Assembly (NCBI RefSeq): GCF_034424315.1
Contig: NZ_CP139972.1
Coordinates: 4,216,001-4,280,000, forward strand
DNA length: 64,000 nt
Direction: 5' to 3'
Source of the DNA: Chitinophaga sancti
GTDB lineage: Bacteria > Bacteroidota > Bacteroidia > Chitinophagales > Chitinophagaceae
Below, in pieces: positions 9,001 through 17,921 of the stretch. The stretch's first letter is position 1; each line of letters begins with the position of its first letter. The notes under the pieces are model-generated. The model made no database searches, was not told the DNA's origin, and saw nothing but the letters and a program-made list of their open reading frames with translations. The translations under genes were made by a program, and so were the position numbers.

Positions 9001-10611
9001 TCAATACCCCGCATTCTGCTTCAAATTCCCATTCTTATTCAACTCCGTCCTTGGTATCGGGTACAAACTCCTATAATCCCCATTCGGACTATGCGAAAAC
9101 CAACTCTTCTTCGTAAACACCCCAAACCTGATCATATCCTGCCTCCTTCTGCCCTCCTGACTAAACTCCCATCCCAACTCATCCAAAAATCTTCCATATG
9201 TCACATCACTGCCCCCCTCAAACGTGGAATCATTATGATTCCTCAACCCATAACTATAACTACTCCCTTTCAGCAAATCCGCCGCAGTTACCACCGCCTT
9301 CGCAGGATTCGTAGTAAAAGAACGCTGACGTACCAACGTTACCAACGCCGCCGCATCCGCCGTCTTCCCCGTACGCAATAAACTCTCCGCCTTCATCATC
9401 AACACATCCGCATACCTGAACAAAGGCCAGTCATTACTCAACTGCACCTGCGCCTTCTGCTTAATCTCAAACTTCCCTAATCTATACCCATGCACCTCCT
9501 CAGACGCATCTATCCCCGGCACCACGTTAATATAATTCAGCGGCTTCCCTGTATAAGCACCCATCGTACACATCAACTCCTCCCCACTCGCACTATACTG
9601 CTGCCCCTTAATCCAGTTATCCTTCAACCGGTCATCATCCGCATCATACGTACTGATAAACTGCGGTATCGCACAAATACCACCCCAGGGTGTTGACTTC
9701 AGATTATACGTCGCCTGGTTCGCCGGCTGCAAAGTCTCCATATGAATATCAAATGCATTCCAGTTCGTTACATACGTCTCATCAAAAGGCAATGCAAAAA
9801 TGATCTCAGGTGAGTTCTCATTCTCCGTAATGAACACATTTTTCTGCGCAGCCTCCAATGCAAAGCCTACATTTGAATTCATGATCGTATCACACTGCTT
9901 TATACACTCCTCCCAGGCCGGTGTGCCACTATACACCTCCGCATTCAGATACATCTTTGCCAGCAAGGCATGCGCTGCCCACTGGTTAAATTTCCCATAC
10001 GCCGCTCCACCATTCTTCGCACTCAGCAATGGCAGATAAGTATTCACCTCATGCACAATAAATTCGTATACCTCTTTCCGTGTGTTCTGTGTAGGCAAAT
10101 AACCATCCGGCACCTTGAACGTCGTCACCAATGGTACATTCCCATAAAAATCACACAACACATAATAATAGGACGCCCGCAATACATGCAATTCCGCCAG
10201 CGTAGCATGCTTGGCCGCTGAATCAGAAATAGGTATGATCCCTGACTCCAGCTGGTAAATCACCCGGTTACAATTCGTAATCCCCGCATACGCACGCCCC
10301 CATGTTTGCACCACTATATCATCGTCCGCTGTCCAGGTATGCTCATGTATACGCAGGTAAACCCCACCATCTACCCAGCCATTCGGCCTCGCAGGTATCA
10401 CCACCTCATCCCCCGATACTTCCTCTGCACGGAATAAACCGTTCCAGTCATTCAGCACATAACGCCAATTTACATACGCAGTACCTACCAGGCTCGCCAA
10501 ATCTTCCGTCGTCGGATCAAACTGGCTATCAATGATCTTATTATAACTGGTATCCTTTAGTTTGGTACAGGCCATTGCAAACAGCACTGCTATCCATATA
10601 TATCTTTTCAT
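9001..10611 (-). CDS. SusD/RagB-family glycan-binding lipoprotein
   Basis: 536 aa. Lipoprotein signal MKRYIWIAVLFAMAC with lipobox FAMAC (Cys15). SusD-type TPR helices occupy most of the N-terminal half (for example LHVLRASYYYVLCDFYGNVPLV at about 146-167), and the conserved C-terminal end includes WEFSQEGRRRQDMIRFG followed by YPIPRTELNKNGNLKQNAGY. SusD proteins sit on the outer membrane as the lid of a SusC transporter and bind the glycan. The gene starts 11 bases after susC (10623-13931) and is followed by the GH127 enzyme, so arabinose-containing glycans are the likely cargo; this is inferred from the enzyme only. Confidence 0.94.
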   Translation of the reverse strand: MKRYIWIAVLFAMACTKLKDTSYNKIIDSQFDPTTEDLASLVGTAYVNWRYVLNDWNGLFRAEEVSGDEVVIPARPNGWVDGGVYLRIHEHTWTADDDIVVQTWGRAYAGITNCNRVIYQLESGIIPISDSAAKHATLAELHVLRASYYYVLCDFYGNVPLVTTFKVPDGYLPTQNTRKEVYEFIVHEVNTYLPLLSAKNGGAAYGKFNQWAAHALLAKMYLNAEVYSGTPAWEECIKQCDTIMNSNVGFALEAAQKNVFITENENSPEIIFALPFDETYVTNWNAFDIHMETLQPANQATYNLKSTPWGGICAIPQFISTYDADDDRLKDNWIKGQQYSASGEELMCTMGAYTGKPLNYINVVPGIDASEEVHGYRLGKFEIKQKAQVQLSNDWPLFRYADVLMMKAESLLRTGKTADAAALVTLVRQRSFTTNPAKAVVTAADLLKGSSYSYGLRNHNDSTFEGGSDVTYGRFLDELGWEFSQEGRRRQDMIRFGVFTKKSWFSHSPNGDYRSLYPIPRTELNKNGNLKQNAGY

Positions 10612-10622
10612 TGCTTTTGGTT

Positions 10623-13600
10623 TTAAAAATTCAGATTCACACCCACAGTAAATGTTCTGACAGAAGGATACTTATCCCTTTCATCCACACCAGGCGCCAG
10701 GCCCAGTCTGTTCACCTCCGGATCTATCCCCTTGTAACCTGTCAGGGTCAGCGTATTCAACGTTGACGCATATACCCTCGCCCCATGGATGTACTTATTC
10801 TGAATATGACTGAAATTATAACCTATTGTAATGTTATCTATCTTCCAGAAATCACCGTTTTCCACATAATTACTATTGAACTCCAGCGGCATATCCGTAC
10901 TCAGCACCGCCTTACCATACACCTTATCATACGCTGATTTCAGACGGTTATACTGCTGCAAACCAGTATTCTCATAATACATGCGCTGTACATTCAGTAT
11001 CTGGTATTTAAATGCACCACGCATCGTAATATTCAGATCAAAATTCTTATACCGGAATGTATTGTTCCATCCACCATAATACTTTGGCAAACCATTACCC
11101 AATACCCGCTTGTCCTCAAATGCATGCTGGTAATTACTATACGCCTGCGGTTTTCCATCACGGCCTTCATAGATCCACTTTCCCTCACTGGAAATATCCA
11201 CTACCTTAAAACCATAGAAATCACCAATATTACGTCCTACTCTCACCAGGCTTGTAAACGTCTGAATAGGTTCCCCTGTTCCTCCTTCTGTTATGTAATC
11301 CACACTGGTCTGGTACAATTCATTACTCAGCGTAATCAGTTTATTCGTATTCGTAGAGAACATCAGGCTGGTACTCCACTCAAATTCACTCGTCTTCACC
11401 GGAATGATATTCACCATTACTTCCAAACCCTTGTTCTCCATCTTACCTACGTTCGCACGGGTACGATCATATAAATTCGGCGGACTAGGTACCTGGTAAT
11501 CATACAGCAAACCGTTGATCCTCCTGATATAATAATCCACATTACCACTCACACGACCATTAAATAATGTATAGTCGATCCCAAAATTGGATTCATGCTT
11601 CTCTTCCCAACGCAGTTTATCATTCGGATTCTGAGAAGGTCCCAATGTCTGGATCCATACCCCATTATTATACACATAATCACCATAACTCAGTATCCCC
11701 ACACCCAGGAACAGATCCGTAGGCTGTGTACCCGTTACACCATAACCCGCACGGAGTTTCAAATCCGTCAGCCAGCTGATCCCTTTCATAAAAGGCTCAT
11801 TGCTCAGTCGCCAGCCCAATGACACCGCAGGGAAATTACCCCATGGCTGTTTCGTACCGTACAACTGACTCGCTGCCTCATGCCTCATAGAAGCCAGCAA
11901 TAAATACTTATCATTATAACTATAAGTAGCACGACCAAAGAAACCAATCAGGTTCGTTTCTGATTTCTCACTGAACTCCGGTGCCAGCCCTTGTTTCAGC
12001 GCATATCCTATACCAATATCATTATAAGAAAAACGGTCAGTAGGAAAATCCCAGTTCTGCATATAATGATTGCGGTAATCAGTTTCCTGGTAACTATATC
12101 CTCCCATCACACTGAACTTATGTTTCCCAATATTCTTATTATACTGTGCAGTCAGTTCCATCAGCCGTTGCACATTCTGCAATGAACCCACAGAAGCATA
12201 CCCGTTCTTCCCATCACGCAATGTGGATATGTTTTGTTTGGTTTCTGAATAACCACGCTCTTCATTATATCGGGTATAAGAAAATAAGGCAGACAATTTC
12301 AATCCTTCTATTGGCAGCAAGGTGATCGTACTGTTCATACGTGTGTTCTGAGACGTATTTTCACCATCGCTCTCATACAGCCTGGACAAAGGATTCTCAT
12401 AGTTGAACAAACCTGTCTGTTCAAACCATTTGCCGGTAGAATCGTAAATCGGAGAGGTCGGGTTCCGGATCAGTGCCTGCCTGTACGTATAGCCATTAAA
12501 ACTATAACCATCCCCGGTAGTTGTAAACTTATTGTTGGAATTCAATAAACCTACATTGATACGCAGCTTATCATCCAGCATACTGTGGTTGATGTCAATC
12601 CTGCCTGTAAACGTATTGTTGTCTGACTTCTTCATAATCCCTTCCAATGCACGATAGTTCACGTTCGCGAGGTAATTCGTCTTACTGTTACCACCCCGGA
12701 AAGTCAGGTTATGCACATGTGTGATCGGGTCCTGGGTAATAGCTTTCTGCCAATCAGTATTAGCACCCAGATCCCATGATTTATCACGGGTACCTTCAGC
12801 TATCTGCCGGCGATAATCTGCAGCAGTCAGCATATCCGGCTTACGGGCAATTGTCTGCGTACCCACATATCCACTATAATCTACAGAACTCGTATACGCG
12901 CCACTGGGTCTGCGGGTAGTCACGATGATCACCCCATTCGTACCACGGGTCCCATAAATCGCAGCCGCAGAGCCATCTTTCAGTACATCCATAGATTCAA
13001 TATCTTCCGGGGCAACCGTTTTCAGATCACCGGGAATACCATCGATCAATACCAGCGGACTACTATTCGCACCTAACAAAGTCGTATTACCACGCAGCAG
13101 TATCTGTGTACCACTGGTAGGGTCACCACTTGGTGCAGAGATAGTCAGCCCCGCCACCTTGCCCTGCAATAACTGCCCCGCATCCAACACATTCCCCTTC
13201 ACAAAATTTTCAGATTTTACGGTAGCCACAGAACTGGTGAGATCACCTTTACGCTGACTACCATACCCAATCACCACCACGTCCTGCAGGGAGTTTTCAC
13301 TCAATACCAGGCGGATCGTAAGCTGGCTCGCTCCTTTCACTGGTACTACCTGTGTTTTATACCCTACATAACTAACCAGTAGTGTATCATTCTCAGTGAT
13401 ACTATTCAGCGTGAAAATACCTTTCTCATTAGAGATCGTACCCGCGTGAGAACCTTTGATGGAGATACTCACACCAGGCAAGGGATCACCTTTCTCATCG
13501 GTGATCACCCCAGAAATAGGTTTGGCAAAATCAACCGGGATCGACTTTTTAATAATGATGTAATGCCCATCCTGGATATAAGCAAGATCATTCGGACCCA

Positions 13601-13931
13601 GTACAGCATCCAGGATCTCCTTGAGAGAACGTTCTTTATCTTCCAGGGCAGACACTGCTGTCAGCTGTGCAATACTCCCATCCACAATAAAAAACAATTC
13701 AGTGTTGCGTTCAATTTGTTTTAACACCTTATCCAGTTTGGCGTCACGAATATTCAGGTGTAGTCTGATGGCGCTCAGATCCTGCCCACGGCTATCGCGG
13801 GCTACCAACAGCAGCGTCGTTGTACATAAAACCAGTATGACCAGGAACAGGAAGCGCATGATCTTTAATAACGGTTGAAAACGTTCGTATAAGGGAATAG
13901 GAATCCCGCTTAAAATACCGCAGTATTTCAT
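10623..13931 (-). CDS. SusC/RagA-family TonB-linked transporter with STN domain
   Basis: 1102 aa. Signal region at about 20-50 (MRFLFLVILVLCTTTLLLV inside it), STN domain about 55-125 (LDKVLKQIERNTELFFIVDG), carboxypeptidase-like beta-sandwich about 137-215 (GVITDEKGDPLPGVSISIKG), the SusC signature VVVIGYGSQRKGDLTSSVA, plug about 225-340 (GAAAIYGTRGTNGVIIVTTR), then the beta-barrel to the C-terminal NLNF. The STN domain means that this transporter can also signal to FecR at 14106-15029. Two Met codons are possible: the ATG at 13931, or the Met of MRFLFLV at residue 25; the second gives a more ordinary signal peptide. It is co-directional with sigma, FecR, SusD and GH127. Confidence 0.94.
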   Translation of the reverse strand: MKYCGILSGIPIPLYERFQPLLKIMRFLFLVILVLCTTTLLLVARDSRGQDLSAIRLHLNIRDAKLDKVLKQIERNTELFFIVDGSIAQLTAVSALEDKERSLKEILDAVLGPNDLAYIQDGHYIIIKKSIPVDFAKPISGVITDEKGDPLPGVSISIKGSHAGTISNEKGIFTLNSITENDTLLVSYVGYKTQVVPVKGASQLTIRLVLSENSLQDVVVIGYGSQRKGDLTSSVATVKSENFVKGNVLDAGQLLQGKVAGLTISAPSGDPTSGTQILLRGNTTLLGANSSPLVLIDGIPGDLKTVAPEDIESMDVLKDGSAAAIYGTRGTNGVIIVTTRRPSGAYTSSVDYSGYVGTQTIARKPDMLTAADYRRQIAEGTRDKSWDLGANTDWQKAITQDPITHVHNLTFRGGNSKTNYLANVNYRALEGIMKKSDNNTFTGRIDINHSMLDDKLRINVGLLNSNNKFTTTGDGYSFNGYTYRQALIRNPTSPIYDSTGKWFEQTGLFNYENPLSRLYESDGENTSQNTRMNSTITLLPIEGLKLSALFSYTRYNEERGYSETKQNISTLRDGKNGYASVGSLQNVQRLMELTAQYNKNIGKHKFSVMGGYSYQETDYRNHYMQNWDFPTDRFSYNDIGIGYALKQGLAPEFSEKSETNLIGFFGRATYSYNDKYLLLASMRHEAASQLYGTKQPWGNFPAVSLGWRLSNEPFMKGISWLTDLKLRAGYGVTGTQPTDLFLGVGILSYGDYVYNNGVWIQTLGPSQNPNDKLRWEEKHESNFGIDYTLFNGRVSGNVDYYIRRINGLLYDYQVPSPPNLYDRTRANVGKMENKGLEVMVNIIPVKTSEFEWSTSLMFSTNTNKLITLSNELYQTSVDYITEGGTGEPIQTFTSLVRVGRNIGDFYGFKVVDISSEGKWIYEGRDGKPQAYSNYQHAFEDKRVLGNGLPKYYGGWNNTFRYKNFDLNITMRGAFKYQILNVQRMYYENTGLQQYNRLKSAYDKVYGKAVLSTDMPLEFNSNYVENGDFWKIDNITIGYNFSHIQNKYIHGARVYASTLNTLTLTGYKGIDPEVNRLGLAPGVDERDKYPSVRTFTVGVNLNF

Positions 13932-14105
13932 ATCTTTAAATGCATTTTGTATGATGTAATAGAAGTACAGTGCCGTAGCGCTAAGGCATCTGAAGTTTGC
14001 AGACCGTGGATGCTGAAAGCGCTATGTTCTTTCTATCATGAAGAATCACCGGCGGGCATGCTGATAAATTTCATAACGGGAATATTTGGTCAATAAAAAA
14101 CTATC

Positions 14106-15029
14106 CTAATTATTACAGCCACTACCTGAAATCGTTACCTCTCGCTTATCTTCACTAATGCTAAATGTGGAATTGTTAATCTTACACAACATGGATAAAA
14201 TGAACGGTAGATTGGCTGCCTGGTCAAAACTCGCCAGGAAAGTGCAGTGCGCAAGTGCCGAATTATCAAAGTGAATATCTACACCATACTTCCGGCTAAG
14301 ACGATTGGCAACTTCTTCAAAGGTTTCATTGTTTACTTCAAAGCTGCCGTCTATCCAGGCTTTATATACGACTGCGTTTACTTGTTTTTCTCTGATCGCT
14401 CCTGTGATTGATTCCAGCGCGATCTGTTTGTTGGCAGTGAGCACTTTCAATTGCTGATGCTGATCTTGTACCTGAACTTTGCCGGTGGCGACGGTGATGA
14501 GTACTTTTGGATCATTTTTGTAAGCTTTAATGTTGAAAGATGTCCCTAAAACGGTGGCGGTACAGGGGCCTGCTTTAACGACGAAAGGCCGGCCGGCCGC
14601 CTGCTTAATATTAAAGAAGGCCTCGCCTTCCAGCATTACTACTCTTTGGTTGTCAGTTTCGTTGTACGTTAATTTACTATCTGCATTGAGCCATACCTCA
14701 GAACTATCCGGCAATAATAAGCGGTTCTGGTGCTCACGGGGAACATATACAGCCATTTGCCGCTGTAACACTGGCCTGTTATAATAATGATACCCGCCTA
14801 TCATCAACAACAACACAGCTGCAGCTACCCCTATCCATTTAAAAGGCATTCCAGGCCGCCTGCCAATCTCAATTCCCCGCCTGATCCTTGCCCCCATTTC
14901 CGCATCCGGAACCGGCGTAAGCATCGCTTCCTGCTCATGGTACCACTCCTGCAAGCGCTGTATTTCAGCAGGCGTTGCGGTGCCATTCAGCCATTTTTCA
15001 GCTAGTTCCTGGATGTTTTCTCCTGACAT
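14106..15029 (-). CDS. FecR-family anti-sigma factor
   Basis: 307 aa. N-terminal cytoplasmic domain (1-60: LAEKWLNGTATPAEIQRLQEW), one membrane helix at about 63-81 (WIGVAAAVLLLMIGGYHYY), the periplasmic FecR domain at about 105-200 (LLLPDSSEVWLNADSKLTY, GTSFNIKAY) and a C-terminal STN-interacting domain (about 225-300: FEVNNETFEEVANRLSRKYG). It would hold the sigma factor at 15096-15659 inactive until the STN transporter at 10623-13931 binds its glycan. No acidic repeat insert is present here, unlike in the FecR at 3253-4377. It starts 66 bases after the sigma gene. Confidence 0.93.
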   Translation of the reverse strand: MSGENIQELAEKWLNGTATPAEIQRLQEWYHEQEAMLTPVPDAEMGARIRRGIEIGRRPGMPFKWIGVAAAVLLLMIGGYHYYNRPVLQRQMAVYVPREHQNRLLLPDSSEVWLNADSKLTYNETDNQRVVMLEGEAFFNIKQAAGRPFVVKAGPCTATVLGTSFNIKAYKNDPKVLITVATGKVQVQDQHQQLKVLTANKQIALESITGAIREKQVNAVVYKAWIDGSFEVNNETFEEVANRLSRKYGVDIHFDNSALAHCTFLASFDQAANLPFILSMLCKINNSTFSISEDKREVTISGSGCNN

Positions 15030-15095
15030 GGGAATTGCCCTTTTATAAGTAGAGTATATTTTAAAAGGAATACCCTTGGTCTTTCAAAAAAAATA

Positions 15096-15659
15096 TCACA
15101 TAAATAAAGTCGTATATAAAGTGCCCAGTTTTAAACGCACAGTTTTTAGTGCGCGGGTCAGATGTCCTTCAGCAGTTTTGACGGAGATATTAAAGGACTG
15201 GGCAGATTCAGAAAGCGCATGATCTTTCAGCTTATTATCAGCAAATACAAGCCGGCTTTTTTCAGGTAGTTCCGCAGCAATCGCATCTACCAGTTGTAAG
15301 AGTAAACGGGCATTCACAATGGCTTCTATATCCGGTGCAGATTGCGTCATGGCAGCCATTTCCTGCATACGGGTGCGAATGGTCTCCTGACGGGCATGAT
15401 AATGAAATATAGCGTAACGGGTAATAGCGAAGAGATAACTTTTTAAAATTTCCACCTCAATGGTATGCCGCTTTTCCCAAAGAATAATAAATGTATCCTG
15501 TACAATTTCTTCTGCAATTTCTTTGGAAGGAAGCCGCTTGTAAGCCACGCGGAATAACTGCTCCCAGTAGCGGGAGTATACTTCATTAAAAGCCGGAATA
15601 GAATCCGCTTTTATCAAATTCCATAGATCGGAATCCTGATGAAGATGCGCATTTTTCAC
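15096..15659 (-). CDS. ECF RNA polymerase sigma factor, GTG start
   Basis: 187 aa. Region 2 at about 22-95 (IAEEIVQDTFIILWEKR, SYLFAITRYAIFHYHARQE) and region 4 at about 125-180 (LPEKSRLVFADNKLKDHALSE, SFNISVKTAEGHLTRAL). The first codon is GTG; the next in-frame Met lies far inside region 2/4, so GTG is the likely start. It heads the run sigma - FecR - SusC - SusD - GH127 and presumably activates the transporter promoter. The upstream sequence has a perfect inverted repeat ACTTATAA (15665-15672) / TTATAAGT (15681-15688), and a related AT-rich word occurs in front of fecR. Confidence 0.92.
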   Translation of the reverse strand: MKNAHLHQDSDLWNLIKADSIPAFNEVYSRYWEQLFRVAYKRLPSKEIAEEIVQDTFIILWEKRHTIEVEILKSYLFAITRYAIFHYHARQETIRTRMQEMAAMTQSAPDIEAIVNARLLLQLVDAIAAELPEKSRLVFADNKLKDHALSESAQSFNISVKTAEGHLTRALKTVRLKLGTLYTTLFM

Positions 15660-15664
15660 GTGGT

Positions 15665-15688
15665 ACTTATAAAGTATATATTATAAGT
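15665..15688. promoter_or_regulatory. Inverted repeat upstream of the sigma gene
   Basis: ACTTATAA and TTATAAGT flank an eight-base AT spacer just upstream of the GTG start at 15659. A related word (TTATAAGTAGAGTATATT, about 15043-15060) lies in front of fecR. A binding site is possible but not shown. Confidence 0.35.
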
Positions 15689-15795
15689 GTGTAATCTACA
15701 ATTATTTTTTCTTTTAAACAACATTCGTCAGGGCTTAGCAGTGAATCAGGCTGAATTTAATTATGCCCTCCACAGACCTCCTACGAATCCCCTGT

Positions 15796-16497
15796 TTACT
15801 CCGCATTCACTGCATTCATCATCGTCACACCCACCACACCCGCAGTTTCCGTACGCAACCTGGTTTCACCAAGTGATACAGGTTTAAATCCCCTACCAAG
15901 GGCCATTGTAATTTCTTCGGGCGTAAAATCTCCCTCAGGTCCAATCAGGAGCAATGAATCTTTCCCTTTTTCCATCGCCTGCCAGAGATGTTGTTTTTGT
16001 TCAGGTAAACAATGCGCAATCAATAATTGCTCAGCAGGCGGCTCAGCTACCAGTTTATCAAAACTCAGTGGCGCCGTTAAATCCGGCAGGTAATATTGCT
16101 GGGATTGCAGCATAGCAGAAACAAGGATATTCTCTAACCTGTCCACCCGGAATTTTTCCTTTTCAGAACGATGACTGATCAGGGGTATAATTGACTGAAT
16201 ACCAATTTCTGTGGCCTTCTCCAGGAACCACTCAATACGCGAAGTATTCTTTGTAAACGCAATCGCCAACCTTACAGGTGCCGCTACCGCCGGCATCAGG
16301 GTGTATTGAGAAATGGAAAGCACACATTTCTTCCGGTTATCATCCGTAATCACTGCCTGGTAACGCCCTCCTTTCCCATCCGTCAGCGCTACCTCATCCC
16401 CTGCAGTATGGCGCAATACCATAATGCAATACTTGGAACCAGGTTCATCCATTGTATATGTGGCTGCAGTTGGCAGCAGTTCTTTTGCGTAAAACAT
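15796..16497 (-). CDS. rsmE: 16S rRNA (uracil-1498-N3)-methyltransferase
   Basis: 233 aa, the normal RsmE length. The enzyme methylates U1498 of 16S rRNA with S-adenosylmethionine. The N-terminal PUA-like part begins MFYAKELLP and includes MVLRHTAGDEVALTDGKGG. The C-terminal SPOUT knot has IEWFLEKATEIGIQSIIPL, LLIGPEGDFTPEEI and VSLGETRLRTETA, the three marks of the family. The start at 16497 fits the usual N-terminus and lies only five bases after a promoter -7 box, so the mRNA may be leaderless. The gene is convergent with nothing and divergent from the DoxX gene. Confidence 0.96.
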   Translation of the reverse strand: MFYAKELLPTAATYTMDEPGSKYCIMVLRHTAGDEVALTDGKGGRYQAVITDDNRKKCVLSISQYTLMPAVAAPVRLAIAFTKNTSRIEWFLEKATEIGIQSIIPLISHRSEKEKFRVDRLENILVSAMLQSQQYYLPDLTAPLSFDKLVAEPPAEQLLIAHCLPEQKQHLWQAMEKGKDSLLLIGPEGDFTPEEITMALGRGFKPVSLGETRLRTETAGVVGVTMMNAVNAE

Positions 16498-16502
16498 GGG
16501 TG

Positions 16503-16510
16503 CAAAGCTA
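16503..16510 (-). promoter_or_regulatory. -7 promoter box of rsmE
   Basis: The plus strand reads CAAAGCTA, so the minus strand reads TAGCTTTG, a match to TAnnTTTG. It ends five bases before the rsmE ATG. No good -33 TTTG is seen. Confidence 0.55.
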
Positions 16511-16622
16511 TCTAATTGATCTGAAAAATGACCTATACAGGATGTAAATCCTGCTTTAACTCAAGTCGCAAATCCCCTCATAATTGACGTACCCACCCCT
16601 CACAACTTATTCTGAACAAAAT

Positions 16623-16630
16623 TATGTTTG
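16623..16630 (+). promoter_or_regulatory. -7 promoter box of the DoxX-like gene
   Basis: TATGTTTG matches TAnnTTTG and lies 19 bases before the ATG at 16650. It would drive DoxX, beta-lactamase and araC as one transcript. Confidence 0.5.
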
Positions 16631-16649
16631 CAATTGTAAATTATATCAT

Positions 16650-17030
16650 ATGAAAGCGACTAAAATCATTTACTGGATCACGACCATCCTCTTTTTCCTC
16701 TTCGAAGGTGTCATGCCTGCCATCTATGGCAATTCTGACCTGGCAAAACAAGGGTTTGCACATTTAGGATATCCTGAATACTTCCGTGTACTACTTACCA
16801 TCTTCAAGATAACAGGTGCCCTGGTACTCATCCTCCCCTTCTTCAAAGGCAGAATTAAAGAATGGGCTTACGCAGGCTTTACCTTCAACCTGATCAGCGC
16901 TGCAGTATCCCATGCCGCTGTCGATGGCTTGTCAAACGGACAAACATTCTTCCCGGTCTTTGTCATGCTGATCCTGGCCATCAGCTATTTCACCTATCAT
17001 AAACTTTATGGCGTATCTTCAGGGCTATAA
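16650..17030 (+). CDS. DoxX-like small membrane protein
   Basis: 126 aa from the ATG at 16650; an in-frame upstream extension exists but would overlap the promoter box. Four membrane helices are visible: about 3-22 (IIYWITTILFFLFEGVMPAI), 43-62 (FRVLLTIFKITGALVLILPF), 72-90 (WAYAGFTFNLISAAVSHAA) and 98-115 (FFPVFVMLILAISYFTYH). DoxX-like family proteins are inner-membrane proteins of unclear function. It ends nine bases before the beta-lactamase start, so the two are likely co-transcribed. Confidence 0.85.
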   Translation: MKATKIIYWITTILFFLFEGVMPAIYGNSDLAKQGFAHLGYPEYFRVLLTIFKITGALVLILPFFKGRIKEWAYAGFTFNLISAAVSHAAVDGLSNGQTFFPVFVMLILAISYFTYHKLYGVSSGL

Positions 17031-17039
17031 AACCATACA

Positions 17040-17921
17040 ATGCCACTGAAGACACCCATTGTTCTATTGTTAGCTTGCCTGTCGGCTAGCGTTCACGCAC
17101 AAACTACCGCTTTACGGAAAACGATCGATTCCATTGCCACACATTCCAAATCACGTATCGGCGTTGCTGCCCTGCTGCTGGAAACCGGTGATACCCTTAC
17201 CTACAAAGGCAATGATCATTACCCTATGCAAAGCGTGTACAAGTTCCCGATCTCCTTCGCCATCCTGCATCAGGTAGACCTGGGAGAATATAAACTGGAT
17301 CAGAAAATCACCATCACCAATGATGACATCCTGCCATTAGGACATAGCCCTATACGTGAGGCCCATCCACACGGTGGCGCAGATATGACAATCCGGGAAA
17401 TCTCCAGGTTGAATATCCAGGAAAGTGATGGCACCGCCTGCGATGTACTGCTCCGTTTACTGGGCGGTACCAAAAAAACAGATGATTACATTAAGAGTCT
17501 GGGCGTAAAAGGTATCAACATCGCTACCACTGAAAAGGAACAGCAAACGAACGATACCATCCAATATCGCAACTGGGCAACCCCCATCGCAATCACCCAA
17601 TTGTATAAGGTCTACTTCCAGAGCAACATTCTCTCTAAAAGTTCATACGATGTACTCTGGAAAGATATGACAGAATCACATCCCGGTCCTAAACGCATCA
17701 AAGGCCAGCTACCTGCCGGTACAATTGTTGCGCATAAAACAGGTACCTCCGGTACACATAACGGGTTTACCGCAGCCACAAATGATACCGGTATCATTAT
17801 CTTACCAAATGGGAAACACCTGATCTTAACAGTCTTCGTCTCAGATTCAAAAGGAAGCGAAGCGGAAAGAGAAGGCTGGATAGCACAGATCTCAAAAGCC
17901 GTATATGATCATTTTAAATGA
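17040..17921 (+). CDS. Class A beta-lactamase (PER/CfxA-like subclass) with SDG motif
   Basis: 293 aa with signal peptide (1-20, cleavage near VHAQ), thus periplasmic. Serine beta-lactamases hydrolyse the beta-lactam ring. Motifs: Ser65-Val-Tyr-Lys68 (nucleophile SxxK), Ser129-Asp-Gly131 where most class A enzymes have SDN, Glu165 in ATTEKEQ (general base, with the layout of PER, VEB and CfxA enzymes rather than of TEM), and Lys233-Thr-Gly235 (HKTGTSG). A Gly at Asn132 (standard numbering) is known from mycobacterial BlaC, where it affects inhibitor sensitivity. The gene is preceded by a DoxX-like gene and its last 17 bases overlap an AraC regulator. Function as a lactamase is well supported; the substrate range is not. 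Confidence 0.92.
   Translation: MPLKTPIVLLLACLSASVHAQTTALRKTIDSIATHSKSRIGVAALLLETGDTLTYKGNDHYPMQSVYKFPISFAILHQVDLGEYKLDQKITITNDDILPLGHSPIREAHPHGGADMTIREISRLNIQESDGTACDVLLRLLGGTKKTDDYIKSLGVKGINIATTEKEQQTNDTIQYRNWATPIAITQLYKVYFQSNILSKSSYDVLWKDMTESHPGPKRIKGQLPAGTIVAHKTGTSGTHNGFTAATNDTGIIILPNGKHLILTVFVSDSKGSEAEREGWIAQISKAVYDHFK

Noticed and set aside
15687..15887. Short plus-strand frame overlapping the 3' end of rsmE
   Set aside because: Low-complexity and largely antisense to rsmE; no ribosome-binding or promoter context.
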